Shown: piece after piece, positions 35,082 through 43,860 of the stretch
Position numbering within the stretch: position 1 is the first letter of the stretch
Layout: the number at the start of each line of letters is the position of its first letter
Assembly: GCA_910587865.1 (NCBI GenBank)
Contig: CAJUNX010000008.1
Location: 54,453 to 118,452 of the forward strand
Source: an uncultured Roseburia sp.
GTDB lineage: Bacteria; Bacillota; Clostridia; Lachnospirales; Lachnospiraceae
Direction: 5' to 3'
Length of the DNA stretch: 64,000 bases
Notes under the pieces: model-generated
Seen by the model: the letters and a program-made list of their open reading frames with translations, nothing else
Told to the model about the DNA's origin: nothing
The model's database searches: none
Position numbers and translations under genes: made by a program

Positions 35082-36479
35082 ATGCATTTACATCACAATC
35101 ACGATGCATCCGGCCTGACCGACCTTTTGCCGGTCATCCACCAGCTTTATATCCTAAGCCATTACCCGATCCATCTGTTCCGCGACCGGGTACCTGTCTA
35201 CTCCTCCTGTAAAACGGCAAAGAGCTCTTTTCCTCATGCGAAAGACACCTCTCATACAGGTGTGAAAGGCGCCTTAGATTCCGGCACGGAAAACGCCTCT
35301 CATGCGGGCACAGAAAATGCCTCTCATGCGGATACCGGCGTCACAGCAGCCACCCGTGATACCGCTTACCAGTCCGAAAATCCGTTTCTCTGTGATCCGG
35401 CGCTCGCTGCCCGGCTTCTGGCGCAGACAAAGAGGGACCCTTTTGTCTTTTCTGAGGAATCCCCGTTTTTTTACGGCATCCAGGCGTTTCCCGGCAATCT
35501 TGCGTGCATCGTCGGGCCGCTCGCCTCTGTAAAACCGGACAGGCAGCAGCTTCACGCCTATATGAGACACCATCAGATGAAAGATTATCAGAATTTTTAC
35601 ATCCACACAGGCACTGCTGCACAGGCAACGACACTGCTGCAGTTAATCGGTTACCTTCTCACCGGCAGTACATGCGGCTCCCTGTCGATCCCGCAGCATT
35701 ATCCCTATCCGCAGTGGAACGCAGAAAATGAAAATCCGGCCTCCCGCGAGCAGCAGGATTTTCTTCTGCAGTCTTATCAGATGAGCCGCAATGATGAGGA
35801 AACCGTACATACCCCTTATAAAATGGAAGAAATGATGCTCGCCTGTATCCGGGACGGCGATTATGAGAAGCTCAAAAAGCTCTTCGCCGGCAGCAGCGGC
35901 CACTACTCGATGGGAACCATGGCGCACAGCCCCTTAAAGCAGACGGAGTACGGCGCGGTAATCGGCGTGTCGCTGATGGCACGGGCGGCGATCACCGGCG
36001 GTGTCAATCCCTATGATGCCTATGACATGAACGATCTCTATTTACAGCGGATCTCCGTCGCCCGCTCCGAGCAGGAATTTCAGCAGATTCTCACGGACTC
36101 CTTTCTCGGATATATCGGCGCAGTCCGCCGCGCAAAGGCAGGGGAAAACCGGTCGGTTCACATCGAGACCTGCAAGACCTATATCTCACGCCACTTAAAT
36201 CAGCCCTTTACACGCGATGACCTCGCCAGACATACCGGCCTTCACCCGTCCTATCTGTCGCAGCTGTTCGCGCGCCAGGAGGGCGTGACCCTAAAACGCT
36301 ACATTCTCTCCGAGCGCGTCCGTGCAGCGGAAAATATGTTAAAATATTCTGACTACTCCATCGCTCAGATCGCGGAATATCTGTGTCTGGGCACGCAGAG
36401 CCGCTTCGGAAGCACCTTTAAGGCCTTTACCGGCATGACGCCGTCACAGTTCCGGAAAAAAAACCGACAGTTCCGGTGA
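35082..36479 (+). CDS. AraC-family transcriptional regulator
   Basis: 465-aa regulator. The C-terminal 100 residues are the AraC double helix-turn-helix (FTRDDLARHTGLHPSYLSQL and SDYSIAQIAEYLCLGTQSRFG, then FTGMTPSQFRK). The N-terminal 360 residues form a sensor domain seen in Lachnospiraceae regulators next to glycosidase genes. Near residues 50-95 a degenerate tandem stretch (DSGTENASHAGTENASHADT) interrupts the sensor; it is encoded by 24-base repeats. GGAGAATGATCC precedes the ATG. Divergent from the GH3 gene, so that is its likely target. Confidence 0.88.
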   Translation: MHLHHNHDASGLTDLLPVIHQLYILSHYPIHLFRDRVPVYSSCKTAKSSFPHAKDTSHTGVKGALDSGTENASHAGTENASHADTGVTAATRDTAYQSENPFLCDPALAARLLAQTKRDPFVFSEESPFFYGIQAFPGNLACIVGPLASVKPDRQQLHAYMRHHQMKDYQNFYIHTGTAAQATTLLQLIGYLLTGSTCGSLSIPQHYPYPQWNAENENPASREQQDFLLQSYQMSRNDEETVHTPYKMEEMMLACIRDGDYEKLKKLFAGSSGHYSMGTMAHSPLKQTEYGAVIGVSLMARAAITGGVNPYDAYDMNDLYLQRISVARSEQEFQQILTDSFLGYIGAVRRAKAGENRSVHIETCKTYISRHLNQPFTRDDLARHTGLHPSYLSQLFARQEGVTLKRYILSERVRAAENMLKYSDYSIAQIAEYLCLGTQSRFGSTFKAFTGMTPSQFRKKNRQFR

Positions 36480-36490
36480 GGTGTGTAATA

Positions 36491-36775
36491 TCAACGGATA
36501 CGAACAGAAATAAAATGCGGCAGTTCTGACTTCACTTCCATTTCTCCCTTCTCCAGCAAGTTTTTTACCTGACTTCTGGACAATCCCAGAATTTCCGCAA
36601 TTTGTTTTTCCGGACGGATTTTCAGTTGCTGAGGATTCTTTACTGCAATTATAACCTGTTTCTCGAAATCACCATATTCCATCGTTTCATGCAGTTTTAC
36701 AAAGTCATAAGCTGCCTTTTCAAAATCAATGACCGCTTTGTTCTTCTGAAATAACTGCGCATTTTTACCATACAT
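36491..36775 (-). pseudogene. Truncated ORF of unknown family near IS debris
   Basis: 94-codon reading ending IRPEKQIAEILGLSRSQVKNLLEKGEMEV, with a helix-turn-helix look (IAEILGLSRSQVKNLL). The frame is open upstream of the nominal start to at least 36860 without a good ATG or ribosome site (reading SVPRGEYQCFPDNDEQLAE), so the visible part is probably the C-terminal end of a longer lost protein. It abuts an IS3 fragment. Family not recognised. Confidence 0.35.
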
Positions 36776-36863
36776 TTCTGCAAGCTGTTCATCATTGTCT
36801 GGAAAACACTGATATTCTCCCCTGGGTACAGAAGAAACTTTTTGCCGTTCACAGATTGATATA

Positions 36864-37127
36864 TTAAGGGTATGTCTGCATTCCTCCCAAGGTCAGTGGA
36901 ATATCAAAATGAACGAAACGATTATCCGGTATTGCAAACTGATCTCTCCGTTTGAAATATACGCCATACAATATCTCTTCTTCCTCCTCGCAACGGGCAA
37001 TGTAATCTCCCATCCTCCGGTACGGGTTTGCTTTCCGGATCGGACAGGACAGGCCGTATTTATCCATGAGCCTCCTGATTTTTTTCACATTCATCACTAC
37101 TGGAGGGTTTCTGTGCAGCAGAGACAT
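36864..37127 (-). pseudogene. IS3-family transposase (orfB) fragment
   Basis: Residues VMNVKKIRRLMDKYGLSCPI followed by RKANPYRRM are the conserved N-terminal HTH_21 region of IS3-group OrfB (normally before AKALKT and the integrase core). After RRM the sequence changes to an unrelated acidic stretch and no DDE core is present. Upstream on the same strand only a short SLLHRN remnant is seen. A dead fragment. Confidence 0.65.
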
Positions 37128-37249
37128 ATAGATTGTATGGCAGTTACCCTATTTCAGTTTGTTACTTGATACTGTTTTATGAGTAGCTATCATATATAAG
37201 TGTTCTTTTTTTCCAAAAAACTTTATGCAATACCACAGCCCGGCCGCAC

Positions 37250-38095
37250 TCATCCCTTCACTGCTCCGGCCGCCACACCCTTGATAATATATTTCTGACA
37301 GAACAGGTACACAATGATCACCGGAATAATGCTGAGCATAATCACCGCCATCGTTGCCCCGAGATCCACGGTGCCGTAGCTTCCTTTCAGATACTGCACA
37401 TGGATCGGGATCGTCATATATCTGGTCCGGTCGAGCACGAGATAGGGGAGCAGGTAGTCATTCCAGATCCACATCACCTCGAGCACCCCGACCGAGATCA
37501 GGATGGACTTGAGCATCGGAAACACCACCCGGAAATATGTCGTGATCGCCCCGCACCCGTCGATCGCCGCCGCCTCCTCGATCTCAAGCGGAATCCCCTT
37601 GATAAATCCGGTAAACATGAATACCGCAAGTCCGGCGCCGAAGCCCAGGTACACAATCGGGATCGTCCACGGCGTGTTCAGGTGCAGCCGGTCCGCCGTA
37701 CTCGAGAGCGTAAACATCACCATCTGAAACGGGATAATCATGGAGAATACGCACAGGTAGTACATGATTTTCGAGAACAGGCTGTCTACACGCACGATAT
37801 ACCACGCTGCCATGGAGGTACACAGCAGAATCAGCGCCGTCGACGCCACCGTGATAAACAGGCTGAAAAAAACGGATTTCATAAACGGATAATTTCCGAA
37901 TGTCATCCCCTTGATGTAGTTTCCAAAACCTACAAACGACTCCTTATTCGGCAGTGCAAACGTGTCCGTGTTGACATAGGCATTAGCCTTAAAGGAGTTC
38001 ACCAGCACCTCAAAGATCGGTATCAGATAGATGATACTGATGATTGTAAAAAATACCGTGAGCAGCCGACTCCCCACACTTGCTTTTTCCTTCAT
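37250..38095 (-). CDS. Carbohydrate ABC transporter permease (MalG-like)
   Basis: Inner-membrane subunit of a sugar importer, 281 aa with six predicted helices. The EAA loop, which contacts the ATPase, reads EIEEAAAIDGCGAITTYFRVVFPM near residues 175-198. Its ATG overlaps the stop of the upstream permease gene (TAATG). No ATPase gene is present, as is usual for CUT1 importers that share an MsmX-type ATPase. It is the last gene of the binding-protein/permease/permease unit. Confidence 0.9.
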   Translation of the reverse strand: MKEKASVGSRLLTVFFTIISIIYLIPIFEVLVNSFKANAYVNTDTFALPNKESFVGFGNYIKGMTFGNYPFMKSVFFSLFITVASTALILLCTSMAAWYIVRVDSLFSKIMYYLCVFSMIIPFQMVMFTLSSTADRLHLNTPWTIPIVYLGFGAGLAVFMFTGFIKGIPLEIEEAAAIDGCGAITTYFRVVFPMLKSILISVGVLEVMWIWNDYLLPYLVLDRTRYMTIPIHVQYLKGSYGTVDLGATMAVIMLSIIPVIIVYLFCQKYIIKGVAAGAVKG

Positions 38096-38964
38096 TACTG
38101 CTGCACCTCCTTATTCCGTGTAAATCTAAGCTGTGCAAGGGCAAGCACCGCTACCAGGATAAAGAACATCACCGCTTTTGCCTGGGCGAGCCCCCTTGTC
38201 TTTGCACTGGCATAGAATGTCTTATAAATGTTGAGCGCCAGCATCTCCGTCGTGTTGACGGTAGTTCCCGCATCCGTGAATTTTACCGGCATTCCTCCGG
38301 TCAGCGCGAGGTTCTGGTCGAACAGCTTAAACGAGTTGGTCAGCGTCAGAAAGATACAGATGGTAAACGACGACATCACATTCGGGATTGTGATCCGTAC
38401 GAGCGTCTGCCACCTGCTGGCGCCGTCAATCTTCGCCGCCTCGATCATATCCTCCGGGATGCTCTGCAATCCGGCAATATAGATAATCATCATGTAACCG
38501 ATCTGCTGCCAGCACATGAGGATGACCAGCCCCCAAAAACCGTATCTGGTCTCGGCGAGAAGGAACGTCTCATATTTTTTCAGGATCCCGTCAAAGATCA
38601 TTGACCAGATATATCCGAGCACGATCCCGCCAATCAGGTTCGGCATAAAGAATACCGTGCGGAACAGATTCGCCCCCCTGATATTCTGCGTCAGCAGATA
38701 CGCGATCGCAAATGCAAACAGGTTGATAAACACGATCGAGACGACCGCAAACGCCGCCGTGTAGAGAAAGGAATACCGGAATCCCGGATCCGCAATCGCT
38801 TTTGCATAATTGTCCAGCCCGATAAATTCTGCATCCTTCGGAATCGTAAACTTACAAAATGACAGATACATCCCCTGGAGGAACGGCCAGATGAAGCCGA
38901 TGCAGAATGCCGCAAAGGTGGGCAGCATAAAAAGTGGAAAACATTTTTTAATATTTTTTTTCAT
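38095..38964 (-). CDS. Carbohydrate ABC transporter permease (MalF-like)
   Basis: Partner permease, 289 aa, six helices. The EAA motif is MIEAAKIDGASRWQTLVRITIP near residues 165-186. It is preceded by the binding protein gene and coupled to the MalG-like gene. Together they form a CUT1 importer for an oligosaccharide; the sugar is not evident, although the neighbouring sensor pair and glycosidases suggest plant cell-wall oligomers. Confidence 0.9.
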   Translation of the reverse strand: MKKNIKKCFPLFMLPTFAAFCIGFIWPFLQGMYLSFCKFTIPKDAEFIGLDNYAKAIADPGFRYSFLYTAAFAVVSIVFINLFAFAIAYLLTQNIRGANLFRTVFFMPNLIGGIVLGYIWSMIFDGILKKYETFLLAETRYGFWGLVILMCWQQIGYMMIIYIAGLQSIPEDMIEAAKIDGASRWQTLVRITIPNVMSSFTICIFLTLTNSFKLFDQNLALTGGMPVKFTDAGTTVNTTEMLALNIYKTFYASAKTRGLAQAKAVMFFILVAVLALAQLRFTRNKEVQQ

Positions 38965-39054
38965 GACAGATTCTTCCTTTCCTTTTACCCCGCTTTTTGG
39001 AATGAAAGGGAAAGGGGAGCGCCCACAGCCCTCCCCTGTTCCAACCGATTGCTT

Positions 39055-40464
39055 TTACTGCGCTGCGTACTGAGTCGCCCATCCGTTTACAAATGCAGTT
39101 TTAACATCATCCCAGTTTCCGTTGTTGGAAGAATACTGGAGCATTGCGGATACCAGCGTTGCTCTCCACTCGTCTACGTTCGGCGTATAGTTGAATGCCC
39201 ATGTCACGACGTAGTTTCCAGCCTCGATATATTCGTTTGCCGCCTTGAAGAACACATTTTCCGGCTCCTTCGCATTCTTAAACGGGATCGGCCCGAACTG
39301 CTCCGCCATCATCGTCGTTCCCTCGTCAGACGTCACAACCCATTTTACGAAATCCAGCGTAGCCTGAATGTCTTCCTCGGAAGCCTGGCTGTTCACTGCC
39401 CAGCAGTTCTCCGTCCCGCAGCAGAGCCCCGCCTTGTCCTCACCGTCCACGCCGCAGTAGATCGGGATCATCGTGAGGTCGTCCGGATTCATCTGAAAGC
39501 CCTTGCTCTCGTCCGTCACCAGGTTCGCATACTCCCAGGAACCGTTCTGATAGAACACTGCCTGGCCCTGCCCGAATTCCGCCTCGGACTCATCGCCGGT
39601 CTTTGTGGCAAGCTCCGCCGGGGTGCAGGTTGCGTTATTGATGTAGAGATCCCAGATATTTTTAAAATTATCCAGATAAGCGCCTGTCACCTCTGCCGGC
39701 TGCTCCGTCACGTTGTCATCGCGAAACTCATAGAACAGCGGCATATTTGCCAGGTGGCCGGAGAATCTCCACGAAGACGAGCCCTCAAGGCCTGCCGATG
39801 TAAATGCGGAGAATCCAAGTTCATCTTTGCGCGCCGTGATGTCTTCCGCCACTGCCTGAAGCGACTCAAAATCCGTGATATCCGTCACTTCATAGCCGGC
39901 TTCCTTTAAGAGCGCCTTGTTCGTGATAATGCCGAATGCCTCATAGCAGTAGCCGATCGCATACGTCTCGCCGTTGTCGCCGGTCAGATTGAATTCCTCT
40001 GTCGTCAGCTCATTTGCCAGCTCTGTGCCGGAGAGATCCAGACAGTAATTTTTCCATGTCTCCACGGCCTGGTCATTTCCCACCTGGAACAGTGTCGGCG
40101 CGCTGCTCTTCCCCATCTCCGTCGTGAGCGTCGACTCATACTCACCGGATGCCGCCGTTACGACTTTTACCTCGACGCCTGTCTGTGCCGTATATGCCGC
40201 CGCGAGATCCTGCCATGCCTGATCCGCCTCCGGCTTGAAGTTTAAGTAGTAGACGGAACCGCCTGCCGCCGTCGTTCCTCCCGATGCCCCGCTGTCCGCA
40301 GCCTCCGTGCCGCCTGCTGCCCCGTCTGTCGCTGCACCGCCTGTCTGCGCTCCGGCATCCGAACCGCCGGTTCCCGAGGTTCCGGCATCACCGCCGCCGC
40401 ATCCCGCCAGCATGGAGACTGCAAGCGTGCTCACCAAAAATGCAGATACAAGTTTCTTTTTCAT
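39055..40464 (-). CDS. Sugar ABC transporter binding lipoprotein
   Basis: Extracellular solute-binding protein of family 1, 469 aa. The signal peptide ends in the lipobox SMLAGCGGGD (Cys near residue 22). A flexible Gly/Ala/Thr/Asp-rich linker of about 45 residues tethers the binding domain to the membrane. The domain shows the family features FQVGNDQAVETWKNY and QFGPIPF. AAAGGAGGG precedes the ATG. A terminator-like hairpin sits immediately upstream, so transcription from the sensor operon into this importer is probably partial. Confidence 0.92.
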   Translation of the reverse strand: MKKKLVSAFLVSTLAVSMLAGCGGGDAGTSGTGGSDAGAQTGGAATDGAAGGTEAADSGASGGTTAAGGSVYYLNFKPEADQAWQDLAAAYTAQTGVEVKVVTAASGEYESTLTTEMGKSSAPTLFQVGNDQAVETWKNYCLDLSGTELANELTTEEFNLTGDNGETYAIGYCYEAFGIITNKALLKEAGYEVTDITDFESLQAVAEDITARKDELGFSAFTSAGLEGSSSWRFSGHLANMPLFYEFRDDNVTEQPAEVTGAYLDNFKNIWDLYINNATCTPAELATKTGDESEAEFGQGQAVFYQNGSWEYANLVTDESKGFQMNPDDLTMIPIYCGVDGEDKAGLCCGTENCWAVNSQASEEDIQATLDFVKWVVTSDEGTTMMAEQFGPIPFKNAKEPENVFFKAANEYIEAGNYVVTWAFNYTPNVDEWRATLVSAMLQYSSNNGNWDDVKTAFVNGWATQYAAQ

Positions 40465-40493
40465 AGAAAATCCCTCCTTTAATATAGAAAAAA

Positions 40494-40531
40494 CTGGAAA
40501 CGTTTTGTTATGATCATTCTAAACGCTTCCA
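40494..40531 (-). terminator. Terminator between the sensor operon and the importer operon
   Basis: On the minus strand a 12-base stem CTGGAAGCGTTT/AAACGTTTCCAG (one G-U pair) is followed by six T residues. It lies between the second binding lipoprotein and the importer's binding protein. The stem also resembles a catabolite (cre) site, but the T run favours termination. Confidence 0.75.
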
Positions 40532-40538
40532 GCTTCGA

Positions 40539-42185
40539 TTAATACGAAAGATTTTCAAGAATTATGTTCTTTTTCCATGTTTCCACAAAGTCTTCAAAAT
40601 AGGAGCTGTCCTCCTCACCCGTGATGATTTTCATAAAGGCCAGCGTCTCCATATCGTATAACTCCTGCGGAACCGTCTGATTGCTCCGCTGGACGTAGTC
40701 CTCATTCACATAAGAGATCTCCCCCTGATTCATGAGATCCACCGCCTCGATCCGCGACGCGTAGGCAGCCCACAGATCCGGATGCCGCTCCCCGGCCAGA
40801 TACCGCCTGCACCCGTCATAGTACGCCCGCTCCAGCGCGCTCAGCTCTGCGACATCCAGTTCCCCCCGCAGCGCCGCTTCGATCGAGGCCGTCGTGCGGA
40901 ATAACGCATCGCTGTAATCGCAGTTGATCACCAGCGGCCGGGCTGTGGTGTCCACGCCGTTAAGCTGATATTCGTCCATCTCCACGGTGCCCGCGTCCTG
41001 AAACCTTGCACTGTCAAACAGCGCCGTCGTGATCTTCATGACAATCTCCGGATGCTCATACCCTTTGCGGACAACGATATACTGCGTCCCTTTGGAATAG
41101 ACATAGGAATTGACCTTCCCCTGCGCATCCCCGATCAGAAACGGCTTCCACACCGCATCCGGATCCGCGCTAACCGAACCGAGCAGAGGCGAATTCGGCG
41201 CCCACCACCAGCCGAAGAACGCCCCGCAGTGTCCCTCTTTTACCAGATTCCCGATCTCTGTGGTCGAGCGCATCATATAGTCTTCATCCAGCACACCCTT
41301 CTCATACCATCCGTTCAGATATTCCAGCGCCTCTTTCGTCTCTTTGCTTAACGATCCGTACTGCAGTCTGCCGGCCTCATCTTCCAGCCAGATCTGCGGA
41401 TATGCCCCAAACGCCCCGAAGACCGGATCGAGCGAGTAATTTGAGGATCCCGTCCCGACCAGCTCCGCCGTGCATGCGAGACCGATATTTCCCGGACCGC
41501 CCATCTGATGCTCCCGAAAAGTCAGCACGATCTCTTCCACATCGTCGAGCGTCTCCGGCTCCCCCAGTCCCAGCTCGTCCAGCCAGTCCTGGCGCACCCA
41601 GAACAGACTGCATCCGTAATATATCTGTGTGGACGGAAGCGCCATCAGTTTTCCGTCCACGGTCGCTGACTCTAAGAGGCCCGGGCCATATCCCGCATAG
41701 ATCTCCTTGATCGCATCCGACGTACATGCCTCATAATCCCCGGTGAGATCTTCAATCAGCCCCGCTTCCGCCAGGCGCTGCACCTCTTCCCTGCTCGAAA
41801 TCAGCATCACATCCGGCATGCGCTCCTCCGCAATCAGGCGGCTCACATAGAGATCATAGTTTTCATCCTCCGGCACCTCGATCACATTTTCGTTCTGCAC
41901 GTTCAGAAAGCCGCGCAAAAATCTCGTATATGCATTGTCCTCATACGTATCCCCCTCTGGAATATAGGAGCCCCCGCATGCAGTCATTTTCGCCAGCGTG
42001 TAGGTAACGGTCTCCGGGTACGGCGTGACCGGGTCATCGGCCGCCCGCTCGTACGCTTCCTGAAGCTCCGTCTCCCGCACACCGCCCTCCGTGCCGTCGT
42101 GCGCAATGCACCCCGCACCCATCCCCAGTATCAGCAGCGCCACCGTGGCAGCCTGTATCCTGTTCTTAGCGTTTTTCCGCCTCAT
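40539..42185 (-). CDS. Second solute-binding lipoprotein, coupled to the sensor kinase
   Basis: Family 1 extracellular solute-binding lipoprotein, 548 aa; the signal ends GMGAGC (Cys near 26). Its start overlaps the histidine kinase stop by 20 bases, so it is made with the kinase and regulator rather than with a permease. It is longer than the canonical importer protein (DEEYMMR-type ligand region, W-rich YFGWWWAPNSPL). An attractive reading is that it presents ligand to the YesM-type sensor, though it could also serve the adjacent permeases. The start overlap is direct evidence of coupling; sensing is inference. Confidence 0.85.
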   Translation of the reverse strand: MRRKNAKNRIQAATVALLILGMGAGCIAHDGTEGGVRETELQEAYERAADDPVTPYPETVTYTLAKMTACGGSYIPEGDTYEDNAYTRFLRGFLNVQNENVIEVPEDENYDLYVSRLIAEERMPDVMLISSREEVQRLAEAGLIEDLTGDYEACTSDAIKEIYAGYGPGLLESATVDGKLMALPSTQIYYGCSLFWVRQDWLDELGLGEPETLDDVEEIVLTFREHQMGGPGNIGLACTAELVGTGSSNYSLDPVFGAFGAYPQIWLEDEAGRLQYGSLSKETKEALEYLNGWYEKGVLDEDYMMRSTTEIGNLVKEGHCGAFFGWWWAPNSPLLGSVSADPDAVWKPFLIGDAQGKVNSYVYSKGTQYIVVRKGYEHPEIVMKITTALFDSARFQDAGTVEMDEYQLNGVDTTARPLVINCDYSDALFRTTASIEAALRGELDVAELSALERAYYDGCRRYLAGERHPDLWAAYASRIEAVDLMNQGEISYVNEDYVQRSNQTVPQELYDMETLAFMKIITGEEDSSYFEDFVETWKKNIILENLSY

Positions 42186-43860
42186 CGCTTCTCTCCCTCT
42201 GATTTTTCGGAAAGATCAGCAGCACACTTGTCCCCTCACCCTCGCGGCTTCTGATGCGCACGCCGTAATCCTTCCCGTAAAGCAGCGTCATCCGGTCATT
42301 TACATTTTTTACCCCGTATCCTCCGGTCTGATGCTCGGTGACATGCGCGAGCGTCTCCCCGTCCATGCCGACCCCGTTATCGCACACCTCCGCATATACC
42401 GCACTGTCATCCTGACTGATCCGGATCCAGATCTGATGATCCGGATCTTCCTTCACGTCCAGCCCGTGTTCGAGCGAATTCTCTGCGAGCGGCTGAAGGA
42501 TCAGGGACGGGATCCGAAACTCCAGCGTCTCCTCGTCCACCTCATAGTGCACCTGGAAATCATCGTCGTGCATCCAAAGCTGGAGCTTCAGATACGCCTG
42601 CACATTTTCCAGCGCCATGCGGACGCTGATCATCGAATCCCCCTTATTCAGCGCAGTCCGGTAAAAATTCGACAGCGCGATCGTGATGCTGCTGATCTCC
42701 TCCTCCCCCGCTTCAATCGCCTTCCAGTTGATGATCGAAAGGGAATTGTAGAGAAAATGCGGATTAATCTGCGCCCGCAGCGCGATCATCTCAAATTCCT
42801 TGCGCGCAATCCGCATCTCATAATTTTCCTGAATCAGTTCCTCAATCCGCTTCATCATATGATTGTAGCTGCGGATCAGGATTCCCAGCTCATCCTGCCG
42901 GTCACTGTCCATCTCCGTCCCAAGCTTGTGCTCGTCCACCTTCCGTATCTCCTCCGTCAGAAGCTCGATCGGTCTGGATATGTAATCCGCAGATCTGCGA
43001 CCCAGAAACAGAATAACCGCCAGGCAGACGGCGATCTGTAAGAAGATTCCCAAAAGCACTTTGGCGGAAAGCATCTGGATATTGTTTTTCTTCCGAAAAC
43101 AGACAATTGTAATTCCAAGCCTGTCCAGCTTCCGCTCCGCCCATATGAAAGAATTGCTGTCATAGGAAAACGAGAGGGGCTCCCCGTTTCGGTCCACGCA
43201 CTCCTCCCCGGCCGCGCTCCATATCTCACTCCCGTCATATACCGCGACGCCGTAGCTTCCGGCTGCAAGCTGCGAAAGGCTCTGAAACATCGTGCCGATA
43301 TTCACCCGCACTACCGCATAGCTTTCCAGCCCGGAATAGCCCGGTATTCTGTACAGGACAACCATTTCCCAGGCTTCCCTGTCAATCAGCCACTGTCCGT
43401 CCTTCTGCCCCTCCTCATACCAGGGTTCCTGTTTTAAAAGCTCTAACGGCTGCGTCTCCTCGCCGAACGATTTTAAAATCCCCTGGGAATAGATCGTCAC
43501 GGACTGCATCGTCAGGTTCTGATACTGCAGCGCCGAGATAGCCTCCCGCAGATTCTGATAATAGCCGTAGCGCTCCGTCTTCTTCTGCGGGCTGCACTCC
43601 AAAAATTCGATCACACTCTGATCATATACGAAATACCGCATCATCTGCTCACAGAGATACATCTGATTATTCACGGACACACAGGCAAACTCCAGCGAAT
43701 TCGCCATATCCGCCTGCCGGTTCGCCACGACAGTGCCATAGGCATTCATGCTGATCGAAGCGCCCAGCAGGAGCACGGGAACAAATCCTGCCACACACAG
43801 CAGCAGGATCAGTTTCTTGCGGATTGTCAGATTATAAAATTTTTCCTTCACCCTGTTCAC
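42166..43860 (-). CDS. YesM-type sensor histidine kinase
   Basis: Membrane kinase of about 564 aa controlling carbohydrate uptake. A first helix LILLLCVAGFVPVLLLGASI, a large extracellular dCache-like sensor (about 35-270), a second helix and a HAMP domain precede the His_kinase domain with ALRAQINPHFLYNSLSIINW (phospho-His) and the HATPase with VCDNGVGM and GGYGVKNVNDRM. GTG at 43860 or 43851 is the likely start, overlapping the regulator gene by 20-29 bases; the longer ATG reading overlaps by 128 bases. Confidence 0.88.
   Translation of the reverse strand: MNRVKEKFYNLTIRKKLILLLCVAGFVPVLLLGASISMNAYGTVVANRQADMANSLEFACVSVNNQMYLCEQMMRYFVYDQSVIEFLECSPQKKTERYGYYQNLREAISALQYQNLTMQSVTIYSQGILKSFGEETQPLELLKQEPWYEEGQKDGQWLIDREAWEMVVLYRIPGYSGLESYAVVRVNIGTMFQSLSQLAAGSYGVAVYDGSEIWSAAGEECVDRNGEPLSFSYDSNSFIWAERKLDRLGITIVCFRKKNNIQMLSAKVLLGIFLQIAVCLAVILFLGRRSADYISRPIELLTEEIRKVDEHKLGTEMDSDRQDELGILIRSYNHMMKRIEELIQENYEMRIARKEFEMIALRAQINPHFLYNSLSIINWKAIEAGEEEISSITIALSNFYRTALNKGDSMISVRMALENVQAYLKLQLWMHDDDFQVHYEVDEETLEFRIPSLILQPLAENSLEHGLDVKEDPDHQIWIRISQDDSAVYAEVCDNGVGMDGETLAHVTEHQTGGYGVKNVNDRMTLLYGKDYGVRIRSREGEGTSVLLIFPKNQRERSDEAEKR

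Noticed and set aside
39049..39909. 286-codon plus-strand ORF opposite the sugar-binding lipoprotein gene
   Set aside because: Shadow of the GC-rich coding frame on the other strand; no start signal or domain.
40494..40531. CcpA catabolite (cre) operator
   Set aside because: The sequence resembles cre, but it forms a 12-bp stem followed by six T on the transcribed strand, so a terminator is the simpler reading.
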